Source of the DNA: Capitulum mitella | Taxonomy: Eukaryota > Arthropoda > Thecostraca > Pollicipedomorpha > Pollicipedidae | Assembly: GCA_030062745.1 (NCBI GenBank) | Contig: CP099847.1 | Span: 27,266,923-27,330,922 of the forward strand | DNA length: 64,000 nt | Direction of reading: 5' to 3' | Part shown: positions 23,671-35,780 of the stretch, piece after piece | Layout: the number at the start of each line of letters is the position of its first letter | Position numbering within the stretch: the first letter of the stretch is position 1 | The notes under the pieces: model-generated | Told to the model about the DNA's origin: nothing | Seen by the model: the letters and a program-made list of their open reading frames with translations, nothing else | The model's database searches: none | Made by a program: the position numbers and the translations under genes

Positions 23671-26600
23671 CATCGTAAATCATTTTTGCGATAACGAGAC
23701 GCAAAATGCGCAGTTTAATCCGGACATTTTAGTCCCTCGCAGCATCTGCATTTGCACGTAGTCCTGTTTAGTAAACATGGTTGGGATCGTGCTTTTCAAC
23801 ATGCTTCGCAGGTAATTTGGTCACAGTATGGTGGAACAACTTTGTTAGGTCTCGTTGATAGCGTACGGTCTACAGAACAGTACATACAATCTCCTACTGT
23901 GTGCCTGTGTGGACCTGTAGTGTGAGTGCTTCATATACTTTATTCGATAACTGGGAAGTAATTTGAGAAGGGCCTGCGAATTATATATCACCGCTATTTA
24001 TGGAACGGGAGTGTACACTAGAGATGCAGACTCATCCTAAATGCGTACGATGGAGGCAACCAGGAAAGAAGAATGAAAAGTACATTCACATTTCCAGGAG
24101 TTTCTGAAACTCCTGCCCCTGATCATTATGACCAAGAAATAAATATTGAAATAAGCGTCCCATCAACACTATTGCAGCAGACTGCCACAATCCAAGAGAG
24201 ATTCGCAGTCCTGTCATATTACCATTCTTCTTGGCTGAAATTATCACTTCCAGATTTTTAACTCTAATGTTGCCTGTACTCGCACTGTTCCCTATGAGCA
24301 TTACCAAAGCTTCCCAGAAGTACCGTAGACCTTCAGTAAGAGACTGTCAATTTGTTTCAAGAAAATGAGCTTCCAATTTGTGTGGAATAGCACGATTTTC
24401 CAAATAATAATCAAAGTTAACCAGCGCCATTTCTCCTGACGTAAGCAAATTATATGGCTGTGCTTAAAGGGTAACTGGAAGAGCAAACATGGCGTATTGG
24501 AGAACAAACATCATTTTAAACACTGAAACATCCAAGTACCGGCCTATAGGGAATATACGATCTTTTTCAACAAAATTGAGTTAGCACTTGAAGCCAGCAC
24601 TACAGGCCAGTTAAAATTGGGAAACAGTCCAAGAAATGCTGAAAGATGACATCACGTCTGTTCAACATGTTTTTGAAAACTAAAAGTATTTCATTCCTCA
24701 AAAAAGATGGATTTCATTGCAAAATGCTTGTTTTACGTGGTTTTTTGAAGTATATTACCGTTTAATAGTATTTCTTAGAGAACTAACACTATTAATCGTT
24801 GAACTTTCATCACATTTTACTCTTGTGACGATTACTCTCTGACTTATTCTTAACCGGAAAGCAAATTATAAGCCAATTATAAATGATAAGCCAATTGTCC
24901 CATATTGCAAAACATAATTATTAGCGGAGCGTTTTGCGATCAGTTTCTCGGTCCTACGTCATCATTGTCGACTTCACGTTTGTTGCTTTCACACACCAGC
25001 ACGCAAGCTCTTGTTTAGAAATTGCAGGTTTACGCGGCGGGTTAATTCGGAATAGTGTCCATTTCACATGTGGTCATTGGAAACTAGAGTTGGCTGATGC
25101 AGTTTGATATAACCATGATCATTCACACAAGCCTGAACACAACTGGACCTCATTGCGTTACATTTCTTGCGAAGGCATGCTTTGCACGCTTTTAGCCAGT
25201 GGGATTTTACACATGGCTCGGAAAAGTTCAGATCGAGGTGTTTGTCATTCATTCACTCATCCATTCAGTCGGCCAGTCAGTCAATCAGTCCAGGTTTCCA
25301 AGCATCTAGCGCCCGAACGCGCCAGCCGATCGCGACACAAGTAGCACCATCGGGTGCGCCGACTCGGCGGACCCGATAATTGCGGTGCAAGTTTCGAAGC
25401 GATTCGTGGCGTATGGCATGTGCCACGTGGCGCGAACCTAGCCCCTGCAGGATTAAATTAATCATGGGTACAGGTCAAACGGCGGGTGCTGTTGACTCGA
25501 GACTTGGTGACAACATGGGCCCCACTTGCGGGTGCGTGCTTTTGTGGTCGGCACCCACGTGCGATCCACTTGGCGATCCGCAGGCACGTGTTTGGATTTG
25601 GACTTGAGGGCCTCCAGGTGCCGTCAGAAGTGACCGAGGTGGCTGGAATTTGGTGGGTAGATAGACCAGTATACTAGGGCTATTTAACGACACCCAACAT
25701 GATGGGCATGGTCCAATGGGTCACGCGCAGCTCACGTACACATCTTTTCTATTCCTGTTTTTCTTATTGGCTAATTGTCGGGACGCAAACGGCACAGTTC
25801 GGTGCGATGATGATGGCTTGGAAAGACGGACAGCAAGCTGGACGACCAATGTCGATGGATTCAGGTCGAAATGGGGATGCAGCTTGCACGTGAAGCGCCA
25901 GGTACCCAAGAATGCTACCAGTTTTTCATTGCTGCAAAAGTACTACCGCTGGGATGCTGAAAATTGATTGGCAGGAGCACATGATACGTGATAGTCGATA
26001 GATCGGGCTGTTTTGCACGTCATTTGCTTCAGCCTGATGTGTGCGAGACACTTGCTGAGATGTAACCCCTGGCCATTCAGGCCTTGGGTTTGGGAACTGA
26101 TGACGCTGGAGGCGTGAAATTTTGTGGTGGGCTGCAAAATCACTGACGCCAAGCAGCACACAAGATTTAGGGCATCAGCGGCCAGATGACATCCATGTGG
26201 GCGTGGAATTTGTTGGACTTGGGATCCTCCGTTTGCGAGAAGTTCGTGATACATGCTTCAGTACCCTGATTTAAATAAATGTACTAGGCAGATGCACAGG
26301 CCTACGTGTCATACAAAGCTTCGATTTCGACCCCAAGCCGACCGTGCAACGCGTTGGTCTACCTCTGGTAGTATTAAAGAAAACACTGTGTTCGGAAATA
26401 CCCATTGGTCAATAGGGGAATGAGATAGCCGCAGGAGTCCGGGATTCCTTCACATGAATGACATTGTTTGTTTTCTGGCTACTTTTTCGACGCATCATTC
26501 AGGCACAGAATCAAATATCAGTTACGAGTCACAAATACAAACACCGTAAAAACCTTGGTAAAACCTAGTTTACTTTTTACTGTCACCGCCGCGCCATCTT

Positions 26601-27697
26601 CGCAACGAACAGAAAGACATGGTCCACAGCTGTTCGATGTCAACAACTGAACACATGTACCTAAACATAATACCAAAGCAATACCAAACGGGCATCTCGC
26701 AAAAAGCATTTTACGCGTTATTCCTTGCCATTTCGAGTCAAAAACCATTTCCAACATCTTTCAGGGTCAAACACGTTCATGAAATACCAAATAACCGTGT
26801 TTCTTTGCGGTCGCCAAAGGTCGAATGTTCTCTTCAAGCAGACATGAGTTTTGAGTGTGAAAAGCCCAAAGATGGAACACTATTGAAATATAATGATTTG
26901 TAAATAGTTTTCATGACCTAAATACTATTTTCATTTGGTATCTATATATATTTGTACTAATCTATTTCAATATGCCCTTCAACAGTGTTTGCGGTTCAGT
27001 TCAGAAACAATTTTAAATAGTTCTTAAATAAAATAAACGCGTGCTGATTAAAATGCCAACCAAGGTAAGCATCCCACCGTAAGGCATACTTCCGAATGCG
27101 TTTTTCATAGTCCAGACTTGTGTAGAACAAAATATCACTGCATTTATCTGCCCAGTCTTCATTGCCTTCCAACGTTCTCCGTACCCACCAATGAAAATCT
27201 GATTTCCCGTCGTGAGGCTGCTCATCCGTTCATGTGATGCCTCAGTTTCGGTTCAAAAGTCCCTCACTGCCTACGGAATCTGGTTGGAGTTCGGCCCTGA
27301 ACGAGGCTTCCTGTAGCAGATGCTGACCGTGTTTAACAGATGTTGGCTGTCGACTGTTGATAAAGACCGATCGCGTCCCGAGTCGGCGACGACTGCCTAA
27401 TGACGTCATCCCTCGCCGGATAGGCCAGACGGTGGCTGTGACGCCCTCGAGGGGTTTCCCGTGGACTGCCGGTAAAAGGCTTACGTTCTGAAACGGAAAT
27501 TTACGGTATCGATCTTAACTTCTTTTGCACGTCTCTTATAACATTTTCCAAGGTCATGTCAGGTAACTGAGCGTTGACATTAGGTCATTAGGGAAGGTGT
27601 GCAAGCCCTTTTCTAGATCTAAACTAAATTTTGCGTTCTATCTTAACAATCTAACGAGATGTGGAGACGGTTTACTATCTACGATTGAAACTATATT

Positions 27698-27723
27698 CGT
27701 ACGTACGTACGTACGTACGTACG
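27698..27723. repeat. (CGTA)n microsatellite between short direct repeats
   Basis: About six and a half CGTA units, fully self-complementary. Flanked by ACGATTGAAACTATATT and ACGATTAAAATTATATT, so the array sits between two copies of a short repeat. Confidence 0.9.
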
Positions 27724-30159
27724 CTAAACGTACGATTAAAATTATATTTTGGGGTTTGAGGAGTCAGTGACCTCTTGAAGATTAAGGGGGGTCACTGGCT
27801 TTGTTTTCACTTTTTCATTATTATGATTGGTAATTTTCCTCGAACTTTTGTTTTTATGATATTAAACATTTATGGCATGAGTAGACTTTAATTATAATGA
27901 TATGATTAATTCACCCCGAGCTGGCTTTGAGCAGTTCTAAGAGTACTTTTGATAGCCAATTTCATTCTTGGAAATCCTTGAAATCAAAATACAAAAGAGT
28001 ACGATTTCAGCCAGGACGACCAAAAAGATAAGAGACAAGAGAAGCGAGGGATAAGAGACACTCTCTGTAGCAGTGATTTCCGCTTGACGTGATAGCTTTA
28101 CTATTGGCGACCTTGTTTGCATCAACATTTCTCTTTGATCAATAATTCCCTTTTTTACAAACTCTCCTTGTCAACAAGTTCCTCGTCCATTCGTCAGAGA
28201 CAGGGTCTCCACTTTCATCACCTATATCCTTGACGTCAGACACTGACCACTAACAGCACTAGCATTCCACTACGTCACGAGCGTCATGGGTTCACCACAT
28301 GTTGAGGCAAACCGACAGCATAGTTTACTCAGGCTAGAAATGGTTCGCCTTATAAAGTGCCCACAAACGGAAATGATGGAATGGGATGGTGCAACCATGA
28401 TATCATATGCAGTCAAGACTAGGCTTTAGCCAATAAACGGGTTTGGAAAAGCACCAAGTTCTAACAACTGGCTGATATAAGGCAAATGCAAAAGATCAGA
28501 AGTTTTTGTTGGTGCATACAAGTTTTTAAGCTCGAAAAATGAACATTCGTCTTACATTAAGGATATAAGATGCCAGATAGCACAGCGGCATGATTGACGT
28601 ACTTGAGGCGTTAATGGGCTTCCAGACGTTTTGTCTGATTTTCTTAAGCGCCGACTCTGAGAACTAGAGTCGAAGACATTTGTTACCTTTAGAAAGCCTC
28701 CAGAAACAAAAGATTATACAAGTCCCCAAATTTTGAGAAATCAAAAAAAGATGGAAATCTAAAGGCTTTCAAAAACGGGAACTTTAAAGCTATGCTATAA
28801 ACTTTGTTACACTCTCTTTGCCGATAGCTTTGGAACTCGCATTTTTTACTGAAATGGACAAATGATGTGTGTGAATAAAAAATGGCACGGGCTGCACTCT
28901 TTCCTTGATTATTTGCTCTATTTTAACCTCCATTTATTTAGGCCTTAAAAGAGAGCGTACAGGGTGCTCGAAGAAGTGAGCAATCTGTTCACACTATGCT
29001 ATATGTGAAAACTTTTACAGTTGAATATAAATACGGACATTTGGCAAAGAATACAGCTTTTCACCTGTTCTTTTCGGTTGAGAGCTCCTCTCCTCGACAG
29101 CGCATGAACGCTTTTGCTGACCACCCAGTCCATCGGTGCCGAGAGATCTTACCGAGGATTTTGTTAAGGGGCAAATGAAACAGGTCAAAAGCATTTAGAA
29201 ACCAATGGCCGTGCAACCTGCCGGTACACATCATTCAGCACGGAAAAATCCACTCAGGGCTGGAAATAAAATGCCCCTGTGACCTCTGTGTACGCTTCCT
29301 GTCCTGCCCCGATTTTCTCTGGGTAACAAGCTTCGGGCATTTTTGTTTTTTCGATAAATCCATCACATGATAACCACGGCGAATCATCTAAACCAAACGT
29401 TTTGCTGCGTGCTGCGTTTTTTCGCCGGCATGCAATGTGTCTTTGCGTGTTCACTTCATTCATCATGATTGACCTGGGAAGAAATATTTCTTCCGTACCA
29501 GTTGCGACCATGTCATCATGACCAGTCTCAAAGCGGTGGGAAAGGCAAGGTGCTCCGCCTACCGAGGATCGTTGCGCCATCACTGAGCCATGCTCCACTC
29601 AGCTCTCAACTTCGTCCGACTCCCGATCTCCCGAATCCACGTGATCAAAAGCATCGCGACACCTTCGCTTACGAAGTTGTAAAAAACGTAACCAGAGCCC
29701 TCTGGTATCCGCCTCCTGGCAGTAAACTGAAAAAATGAAGCAAGTTTAGCGTTACGTTCTTCCACTATTTTTTTACATACTTAGATCTGTGAGCTGATAT
29801 CGTTTGCTTTGCTAATGGCATGTAACGAAGAAGCTGAGTTGAATAAAAAGTATTTGTGAATGCTAACAACAATTTCAGCATGAACAGATGTTTGAAACAG
29901 TTTTCGGTGCCTGACTATTTAATTTGATAATCAGACGGTCAACGAGCCTAAATATTTTACTTGTTATTTTATTACTTATGGGTAATTACTTGCCAAACTC
30001 TGGATAGGCCTGTCATTTTTGGCGCAAAAACTGCTAGAAAACGTAGTGTTCTAACCTGTGAAATGTAAATGTGACGCAAAATATGCATATGTCAAGAATG
30101 ATCAGCTTCAAAGCGGCAGTGCTGTTCAGCCGTGCGCAGCAGCGCTGGACGGTTCTGGT

Positions 30160-30168
30160 GTTTGTTTG

Positions 30169-30228
<60 letters not shown>
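30160..30228. repeat. (GT)n microsatellite
   Basis: Long GT run with a few GC interruptions at either end. Confidence 0.95.
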
Positions 30229-31042
30229 AAGTGTTTGCAGCCTGAGGCGTTCGTCAGAAACGCCAGCGCAGTCAATAGGTCACGTTCCGGAGATGTTATT
30301 GTGAGGCTCGAAGCCACATCGGCCGGTTTGTCCGACCGTCCGATCCCATTTGGGGTCTGCGCTCCGATTCCCTGCGGCCCGAACGCGAAATGTTGACTCC
30401 AGAGGTCCCTATCGTCTTCCAACGGCCTGCGGAATTGCGAGGACGCAAACAATGGTGGCTGGGTGTATTGGGGGAGGTGAGGATTTAATGGTGAGGGGAG
30501 GGAGGTGACTTTCTGGCCATACCAGGCTCTTCAAAATAAGGTATGTGATGCCAAAGACACCGGCTGTGTAAAAAAATACCACAACTTTGACGCTATGTTG
30601 TTTGTCAAAAGACCATTTCATTCATTCATTCATTTTGCCGTACTTTACGCTGTCATTCGGAGACATTTGCACGATTGTAGGCGCGTGGCGTGAACGCCAG
30701 ACACAGCAACTTTTACATTTATCCTATATGTTTGATCAAATTAGCCTGCTTTTAGACTCGAGTGGGGAGGTTTTGGGTGTGGTCAAGGCCATTTATAACT
30801 TACTGGTGCAGTGGCCAATGACAGAAAACTGGACTGAATATGATATAGCAAATACATAGATAGGACAATTCAAGATCTGTGATGGAACCCGTGGCACTAT
30901 TTATTCTTCTTTTGTATCTATGTCCTCTCTTTTGGGTTATGGTGGTGGTGCTATGGTGTTTACAATATGAGAGGTATGACAATTCAGATCTACCATGGTC
31001 TTAACAGTGGATCAGAAAATAAATTATCGCACAGTGCCTGGG

Positions 31043-31144
31043 AAACAGAATGTTCTAGATCGAGGTCATTGACAAAGTTCCTGGCTGTTTGCTACGTCCG
31101 TACCAGAAACTGTGTCAATGACCTCGATCTAGAACATGAAGTTT
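31043..31144. ncRNA. Strong imperfect hairpin, pre-miRNA-like
   Basis: Arms 31051-31084 and 31103-31136 are complementary over 34 positions with two mismatches (31075/31112 and 31080/31107), around an 18-base loop. Below the stem, 31050 pairs 31137, a 3x3 internal loop follows, then 31043-31046 pair with 31141-31144. The core (TGTTCTAGATCGAGGTCATT and its complement) is perfect over 24 bp. The size and shape fit an animal microRNA precursor, but I do not recognise a known family. It could instead be a small fold-back element. Strand cannot be decided from the sequence. Confidence 0.4.
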
Positions 31145-31867
31145 AACTGTTATCGTGCAAGTTGTTTCCTAAATGTCTGAATGAGGAAGCCGAATAAACA
31201 TTTCATGAACTCCTGTCCTAGCATTATTTTTCAGACATTCTTGTCCTAAACCTTATCTTTAGATAACAGATGATATCATGGGCGATAAAGTGTCAAGAAA
31301 ATCTTGAAAAGGCTAAAAATTTCACTGATAAAAGCAAAAATCAGGCTGTAATTAAGAAAGCCACGAGGTGAAAACATGAAAGCTGATGTCTTTCAAATTT
31401 TTAGATTCCAGCTACATCGAAGATTATAAGGTATGCGTGTAAGGGAGCTTTGTTCCTTTTTTCGTGTAATGCGCCTAATAAGCCATTACGAAAACAAATA
31501 CATTTTCACGTCTGCTGGGAAACCGTTCGTACAGCAGCGCCTTAACAGTAAATGCAGGATGTTCCAAATTGGTATATAACATTACGTCTTTTGTTTCGCA
31601 CTTTATTTTTTGGATTCAGTCCAGTCCAATACGATCCAAAGTAAACGCAAGCCATTCAGGAACGTCATGCAGGAAATCCTCGGGCCAAGTTGCCTGCATA
31701 GGGATTTCCCATACCTAAAGTGCAATAAAATGCAGGAATGTGAAAATAGTACAGCTGTTGTATGCGACTAGAGCTAACGTGGATTTAATTGTAGATGCTT
31801 CGAAAATACCGCTGTGGATATCGTAATGCAATGAACACCAAAGACATTTCCCGCTTTATATACACAC

Positions 31868-31872
31868 ATATA

Positions 31873-31925
<53 letters not shown>

Positions 31926-31951
31926 GTGAGTGTGTGTGTGTGTGTGTGTGA
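31868..31951. repeat. (TA)n followed by (GT)n microsatellite
   Basis: Almost pure TA from about 31868 to 31924, then GT to 31951. Lies about 400 bases from the receptor donor site, on the intron side. Confidence 0.95.
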
Positions 31952-32332
31952 ATGGTAAATTGCCAAGCAATTTTGATCAACAGGCCAAAGGTTAACAGGG
32001 GTTTCCAGCACCCCTCTCCTAACAACGCAAAGGTGGTTCGGCCACCTACCAGTGCGAGAGTTCAAGAGCTCAAGTTTCCGTGGCGTATTGTCGTGGGTAC
32101 TTTTACTCTAACAAACCAATTGCTTGGCATTCTCAGGCTTCATAAGACGACCAGCCACCGCTAAGCGACAAGACGCCATTTCCCAACATTTCCCCTCTGA
32201 ATGTCGTGCAATCACTAGCTCAGTGCGTGACGTGTTGGAGCGTCGGTCCGGATTTCCCGAGCAAAGTGCCGGGGACTTCCCGCCTCGCACGGTAAAAACG
32301 CCCGGAGACCGCGCGAGCGGCCGCGTCCCTGG

Positions 32333-32338
32333 ACTGAC
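32333..32338 (-). other. Splice donor of receptor exon (GTCAGT)
   Basis: Minus strand reads CCAG|GTCAGT right after the conserved post-TM5 motif RRSNS. The exon ends with two bases of a codon, so the next exon must begin with one base to complete it. Reading past the site gives a composition unlike receptor loops. Confidence 0.8.
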
Positions 32339-33117
32339 CTGGAGTTGGAGCGCCGGCTGGAATTTTTGCCGGCCTGCAGGTGCGTGAGGTCACGCTGCCG
32401 CTGCTCCGTCTCCAGCCAGATCCTATAGTAGAGCCCGCACATGATGAGCACCGGCAGGTAGAAGGCGGCGATGGCCGTGCCGAACGTCCAGTAGTGGTTG
32501 GTCTCCAGGAACTGGATGTAGCACTCGTCGGGCTCGACCGTGCGGCGGCCCTCGATGTAGGGCCAGGCGTAGATCCAGGGCGGCCAGAGCACCAGCGACA
32601 CGCCCCACGCGCTGGCGATCATGGCGGCCGCGCGCCGGTTCGTCCGCCGCGCCCGGTACGTCAGCGGCCGCGTCACCGAGAAGTACCGGTCGAAGCTGAT
32701 GATGAGCAGGTTGAGCACGGACGCGTTCGAGGCGAGGTAGTCGAGCGCGAGCCACGTGTCGCAGACGACGGGGCCCATCACCCAGCGGCCCATCACCTGG
32801 TACACGGTGAACAGCGGCATCGAGATGAGCCCGATGGCGAAGTCGGCCACGGCCAGGCTGAACAGGAAGTAGTTGCTGATAGTCTGCAGCTGCTTGTCGA
32901 TGTGGAACGACACCATGACCATGATGTTGCCGACCACGGTGACGGAGACGAGCACGCCGGCCACCAGCACGAAGAACACGGTCTGCGTGACCGAGTAGAA
33001 GTTCTGGCCGGCGCCGGCCGTGCCGTTGGCGGCGTCGGTGACGTTGACCGCCTCGGTGGCGACCGTCGGCGTCGCCGAGGTGAGCCACGGTTCAGCCGAG
33101 TACGGCTCGACCTCCAT
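32339..33117 (-). CDS. mAChR-A: Muscarinic acetylcholine receptor, A-type; first recognised coding exon (N-terminus to TM5)
   Basis: This exon encodes 259 residues plus two bases of the next codon of a class A G-protein-coupled receptor for acetylcholine at the plasma membrane; arthropod mAChR-A couples to Gq. Visible features: N-glycosylation sites NVT (25) and NGT (31); TM1 about 44-69 with GN (N64); TM2 with LAVAD (D92); C119 at the top of TM3, expected to pair with C199 of loop 2 (DECY); the amine-binding Asp D126 in the muscarinic signature [14 protein letters not shown] at 143-145; TM4 near 165-185; TM5 near 210-232. It ends in the post-TM5 segment [13 protein letters not shown], close to the arthropod LQAGKKDSSKRSNS. 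The start at 33117 has a good context (GGCGGCATGG) 24 bases inside a strong acceptor. The donor reads AG|GTCAGT at 32339/32338. GC is near 68%, unlike the flanks. Family assignment is very secure; the true first exon(s) are not seen. Confidence 0.95.
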
Positions 33118-33141
33118 GCCGCCGCCGCCGTCACCGTCACC
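33118..33141 (-). other. Exonic sequence between splice acceptor and receptor start codon
   Basis: On the minus strand a textbook acceptor (TCTCTCTCTTCCGCCAG) ends at 33142, leaving 24 exonic bases before ATG at 33117. This implies at least one further upstream exon, probably 5' UTR. The 24 bases are in frame (GDGDGGGG), so an N-terminal extension from an upstream coding exon cannot be ruled out. Confidence 0.6.
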
Positions 33142-33499
33142 CTGGCGGAAGAGAGAGACAAGTGTCCAGCACTCCTGCGCACAGTCGCTGTTTTCGTGGA
33201 GACAGGTGGTGGAATGTTCTTCATCAGCGACCTCATCCACGCTTTGCAGCAAGGTGGGGATTTTATGAGACTGTTCCAGACTTCCACTCTTCTGTCCATA
33301 ACTCCTACACCTTGAATGTATGGTGAGGTACAGATATATAATACAATAAGCGTCCTGAAGAGCATGATCACGATTACGCACCGCACATTTGCCGAACGCC
33401 GATCAGTTGTTCATTAAATAACTTGCTTCTTTGTCTGCATGCAACGCTACACTGCTTTACTTCCTTTTCATCTGTTTTATCGCTTCTCCCCATTTCCTC

Positions 33500-35780
33500 T
33501 TGCGACGCCTCTTGCTAGCCCCGTGATTCGCCCAATGCACCGAGGCACGACATTGGCACGCGTCCTGGATTTGATCAATGGGTCCGGCCATGTCTACGGC
33601 TCGGGCCCCGCCGGTGAGGCACTTGACCATCGCCGCTGGCCACGCCTCTCAGCCGCTACCACGAACCACTTAACCCACTCGGAGCCAAGTGCCAACTGGC
33701 GGGCCCCGCGCACCACGAATTCAATCACCGCTCGGCCCGCAGCGCGAAGGCGGCCCGGCGCCCGGGAAAAGTGTCGACGGCCTGTGCCAAAAGTAATCTC
33801 GGAAAAGAAAAGCATTCACGTGCGACATGGCTCGAACTGGATTTTTTTGCGGAAAGGACCATACAGTAAATCACGAAGGAGTTAGCCCTCAGAGAAAACG
33901 CATAACTTGAGTTCCTTTTAGCGCCATTTATTCCAGTGAACGGGCTAGTCAGCGAATTATGATGTCTTACGAAACTATTGGGCCACATAAAAGCCAGCGC
34001 ACCGAATATCCTCCAGCTCGAGTTGAACAAAAACGTTAGAAATAGCTCCCGCGTTTCGGTCATCGGTGCTGGGCAAGCACAACTCAGGCTCTCCGCCCAC
34101 TCCGGTCCCGCTGCAGGGCAGCGGCGGCGACCCTCGGACGTCATAATGACCGGAACCGCCACGCAATGACGTCACAACGGCCCGGACCGCGCCGCCATCG
34201 CGCCGTCTCATCGGCTGACGTCATAGGTCGGGGTCGGCGCCACGTGACGAGCGGCGTCCAGCTAACGCCCGCTGGAGGATGTCGCGGCGATAGCGGAAAT
34301 GCCCCAATCGGCGAGTTCGTCAAGTTTGTGAGACTTCTGCGAGGCTCTGTAATGGCGGGGATTTTGCGGCCGAATGGTTTGGCAGACCGGCGGGGATCAG
34401 AGTGGTTGGAGCCGATGAAGAGAGTCTGAAATGCTTAAACGGTTGGGTGATAGCCAGTCATCTCATGCTGCTCATTTGTCATTGATCATGGTTTTGATGC
34501 TCTTCAAACGAATGTTGAAGTTGCAAGTTTGTGAAACAAGGCTGGTATCTCGGAAGTACCTACTCCTTATTTACTTTCACCATTGAGGATACACCCAGAC
34601 TGTTGCTCCCCCACATACTCACATACGCCCCGACGAACCTGCCTTCTCACACAGCTACGCCAAGAATAGATGACTAACAGTCTCCAGGGTCACATGGTGG
34701 CACGCTATTAACATCCACCGCGGTCTCCTCTCGCACGTCGGAGCAACCGCGCCCTGCACCGCCATCGACGCTTCGCCACGGGGCCGGCGCAGCCTGCGGC
34801 CCCCCCCCCCCAGCGGGGCTGCGCGCCCCGGCTGGGGCTGCAGCCGGCCGGCGGCGACGGCAGCCGAACCTTCCGCCCGCCGCGCGACGGCACGGATACA
34901 TCACCGCGTCAGCGACGCAGAAAACCAGATCCCTCAGCCAGGCGGGGTCAAAGGTCACGACGGCAGGCAAATCGGGTCGGGGGGCGTTCATCACGCCGGG
35001 CGTGACTGTCGGCCGGCCGGGGCCGAGATTCACTGCGCAGTTCCCCCGGCTCGCCGCAGAGGCAATGATTTTCAGCCGGGGACAGCCAAGTGGACATCGG
35101 GAGGGCCGAACAGTGCAATATTTAGCACGGTATTGACAGCCCTCGCCAGATCAGTGGTCGCAACATGTGCTTTGTGTCCGATCGTGTCCAGCTGTTTTTA
35201 CGCTGAACTGTAGCAAAGGTGCACGCTACATTACACGTTCTCGTCTTACTACGCGGTCTACGCGGGCCGACGATGAGAGTAGAAACTTAAATGTCCGGAA
35301 GTCGGGACCTTAGAATTGTTTCGCCGTGCCTAGACGATTTCAGAAAGACGTCAGCCGCGACAGGGATGACTGCTCCAGTGCAAAAGGGAAGTCTTCCCGG
35401 CAGCCCGCCTGCACAACAGCCGCACTCGTAACCACTCAACACCACCATCCGGACAACTCTGTGACGTGACGTCACGTTGCGGCACGTTCGTCCCACGTGC
35501 GGCGGAGCGACCTGAACCTCCGACCCGGGGCAGGCCAATGGACCGTTTCAAGCCTGTCCGCCGCAGGCGCCAGCGCTGTCAGATGAAACGCCACACGTTC
35601 GAGCAACGCTGCGGCGTCCTGCTGCGCTCGTGCCGGCGGCAAACGCGGGCGCTAAGATGTGACGCCCGCCAGCCAATCGGCACCCCGCCGCGCGTGACGA
35701 GACGGGGCTGTCGGCGGCGTCGTGAGGTCCTGCGGGGCGGCAGACCGTCTCGGCTCTACATACACGACATAGCGGCACGA
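33500..35780. promoter_or_regulatory. Cluster of GC-rich blocks upstream of the receptor exon with CRE palindromes
   Basis: GC-rich segments at about 33580-33780, 34060-34290, 34700-35100 and 35480-35760 lie on the 5' side of the receptor gene. TGACGTCA occurs at 34167, 34216 and 35467, with GACGTCAT at 34138. Location and composition would suit a promoter or 5' UTR exon region, but no transcription start can be assigned and similar GC blocks occur far from genes in this window. Confidence 0.3.

Larger units (their letters stand above)
7190..32338 (-). other. Putative ~25 kb intron in the third intracellular loop
   Basis: Sequence between the two receptor exons. Only transposon debris, minisatellites, microsatellites and a strong hairpin are recognisable in it (entered separately). 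No open frame resembling the loop-3 segments known from other arthropod mAChR-A proteins was found, but short exons could be missed by eye. Confidence 0.6.

Noticed and set aside
26098..26135. Second hammerhead-like match (CTGATGA ... GAAA)
   Set aside because: The base before GAAA cannot pair with the base after CTGATGA, and no stem III is apparent.
32380..33315. 311-codon plus-strand frame opposite the receptor exon
   Set aside because: Antisense shadow with a His/Asp/Arg-rich composition typical of GC-rich coding strands; no domain.
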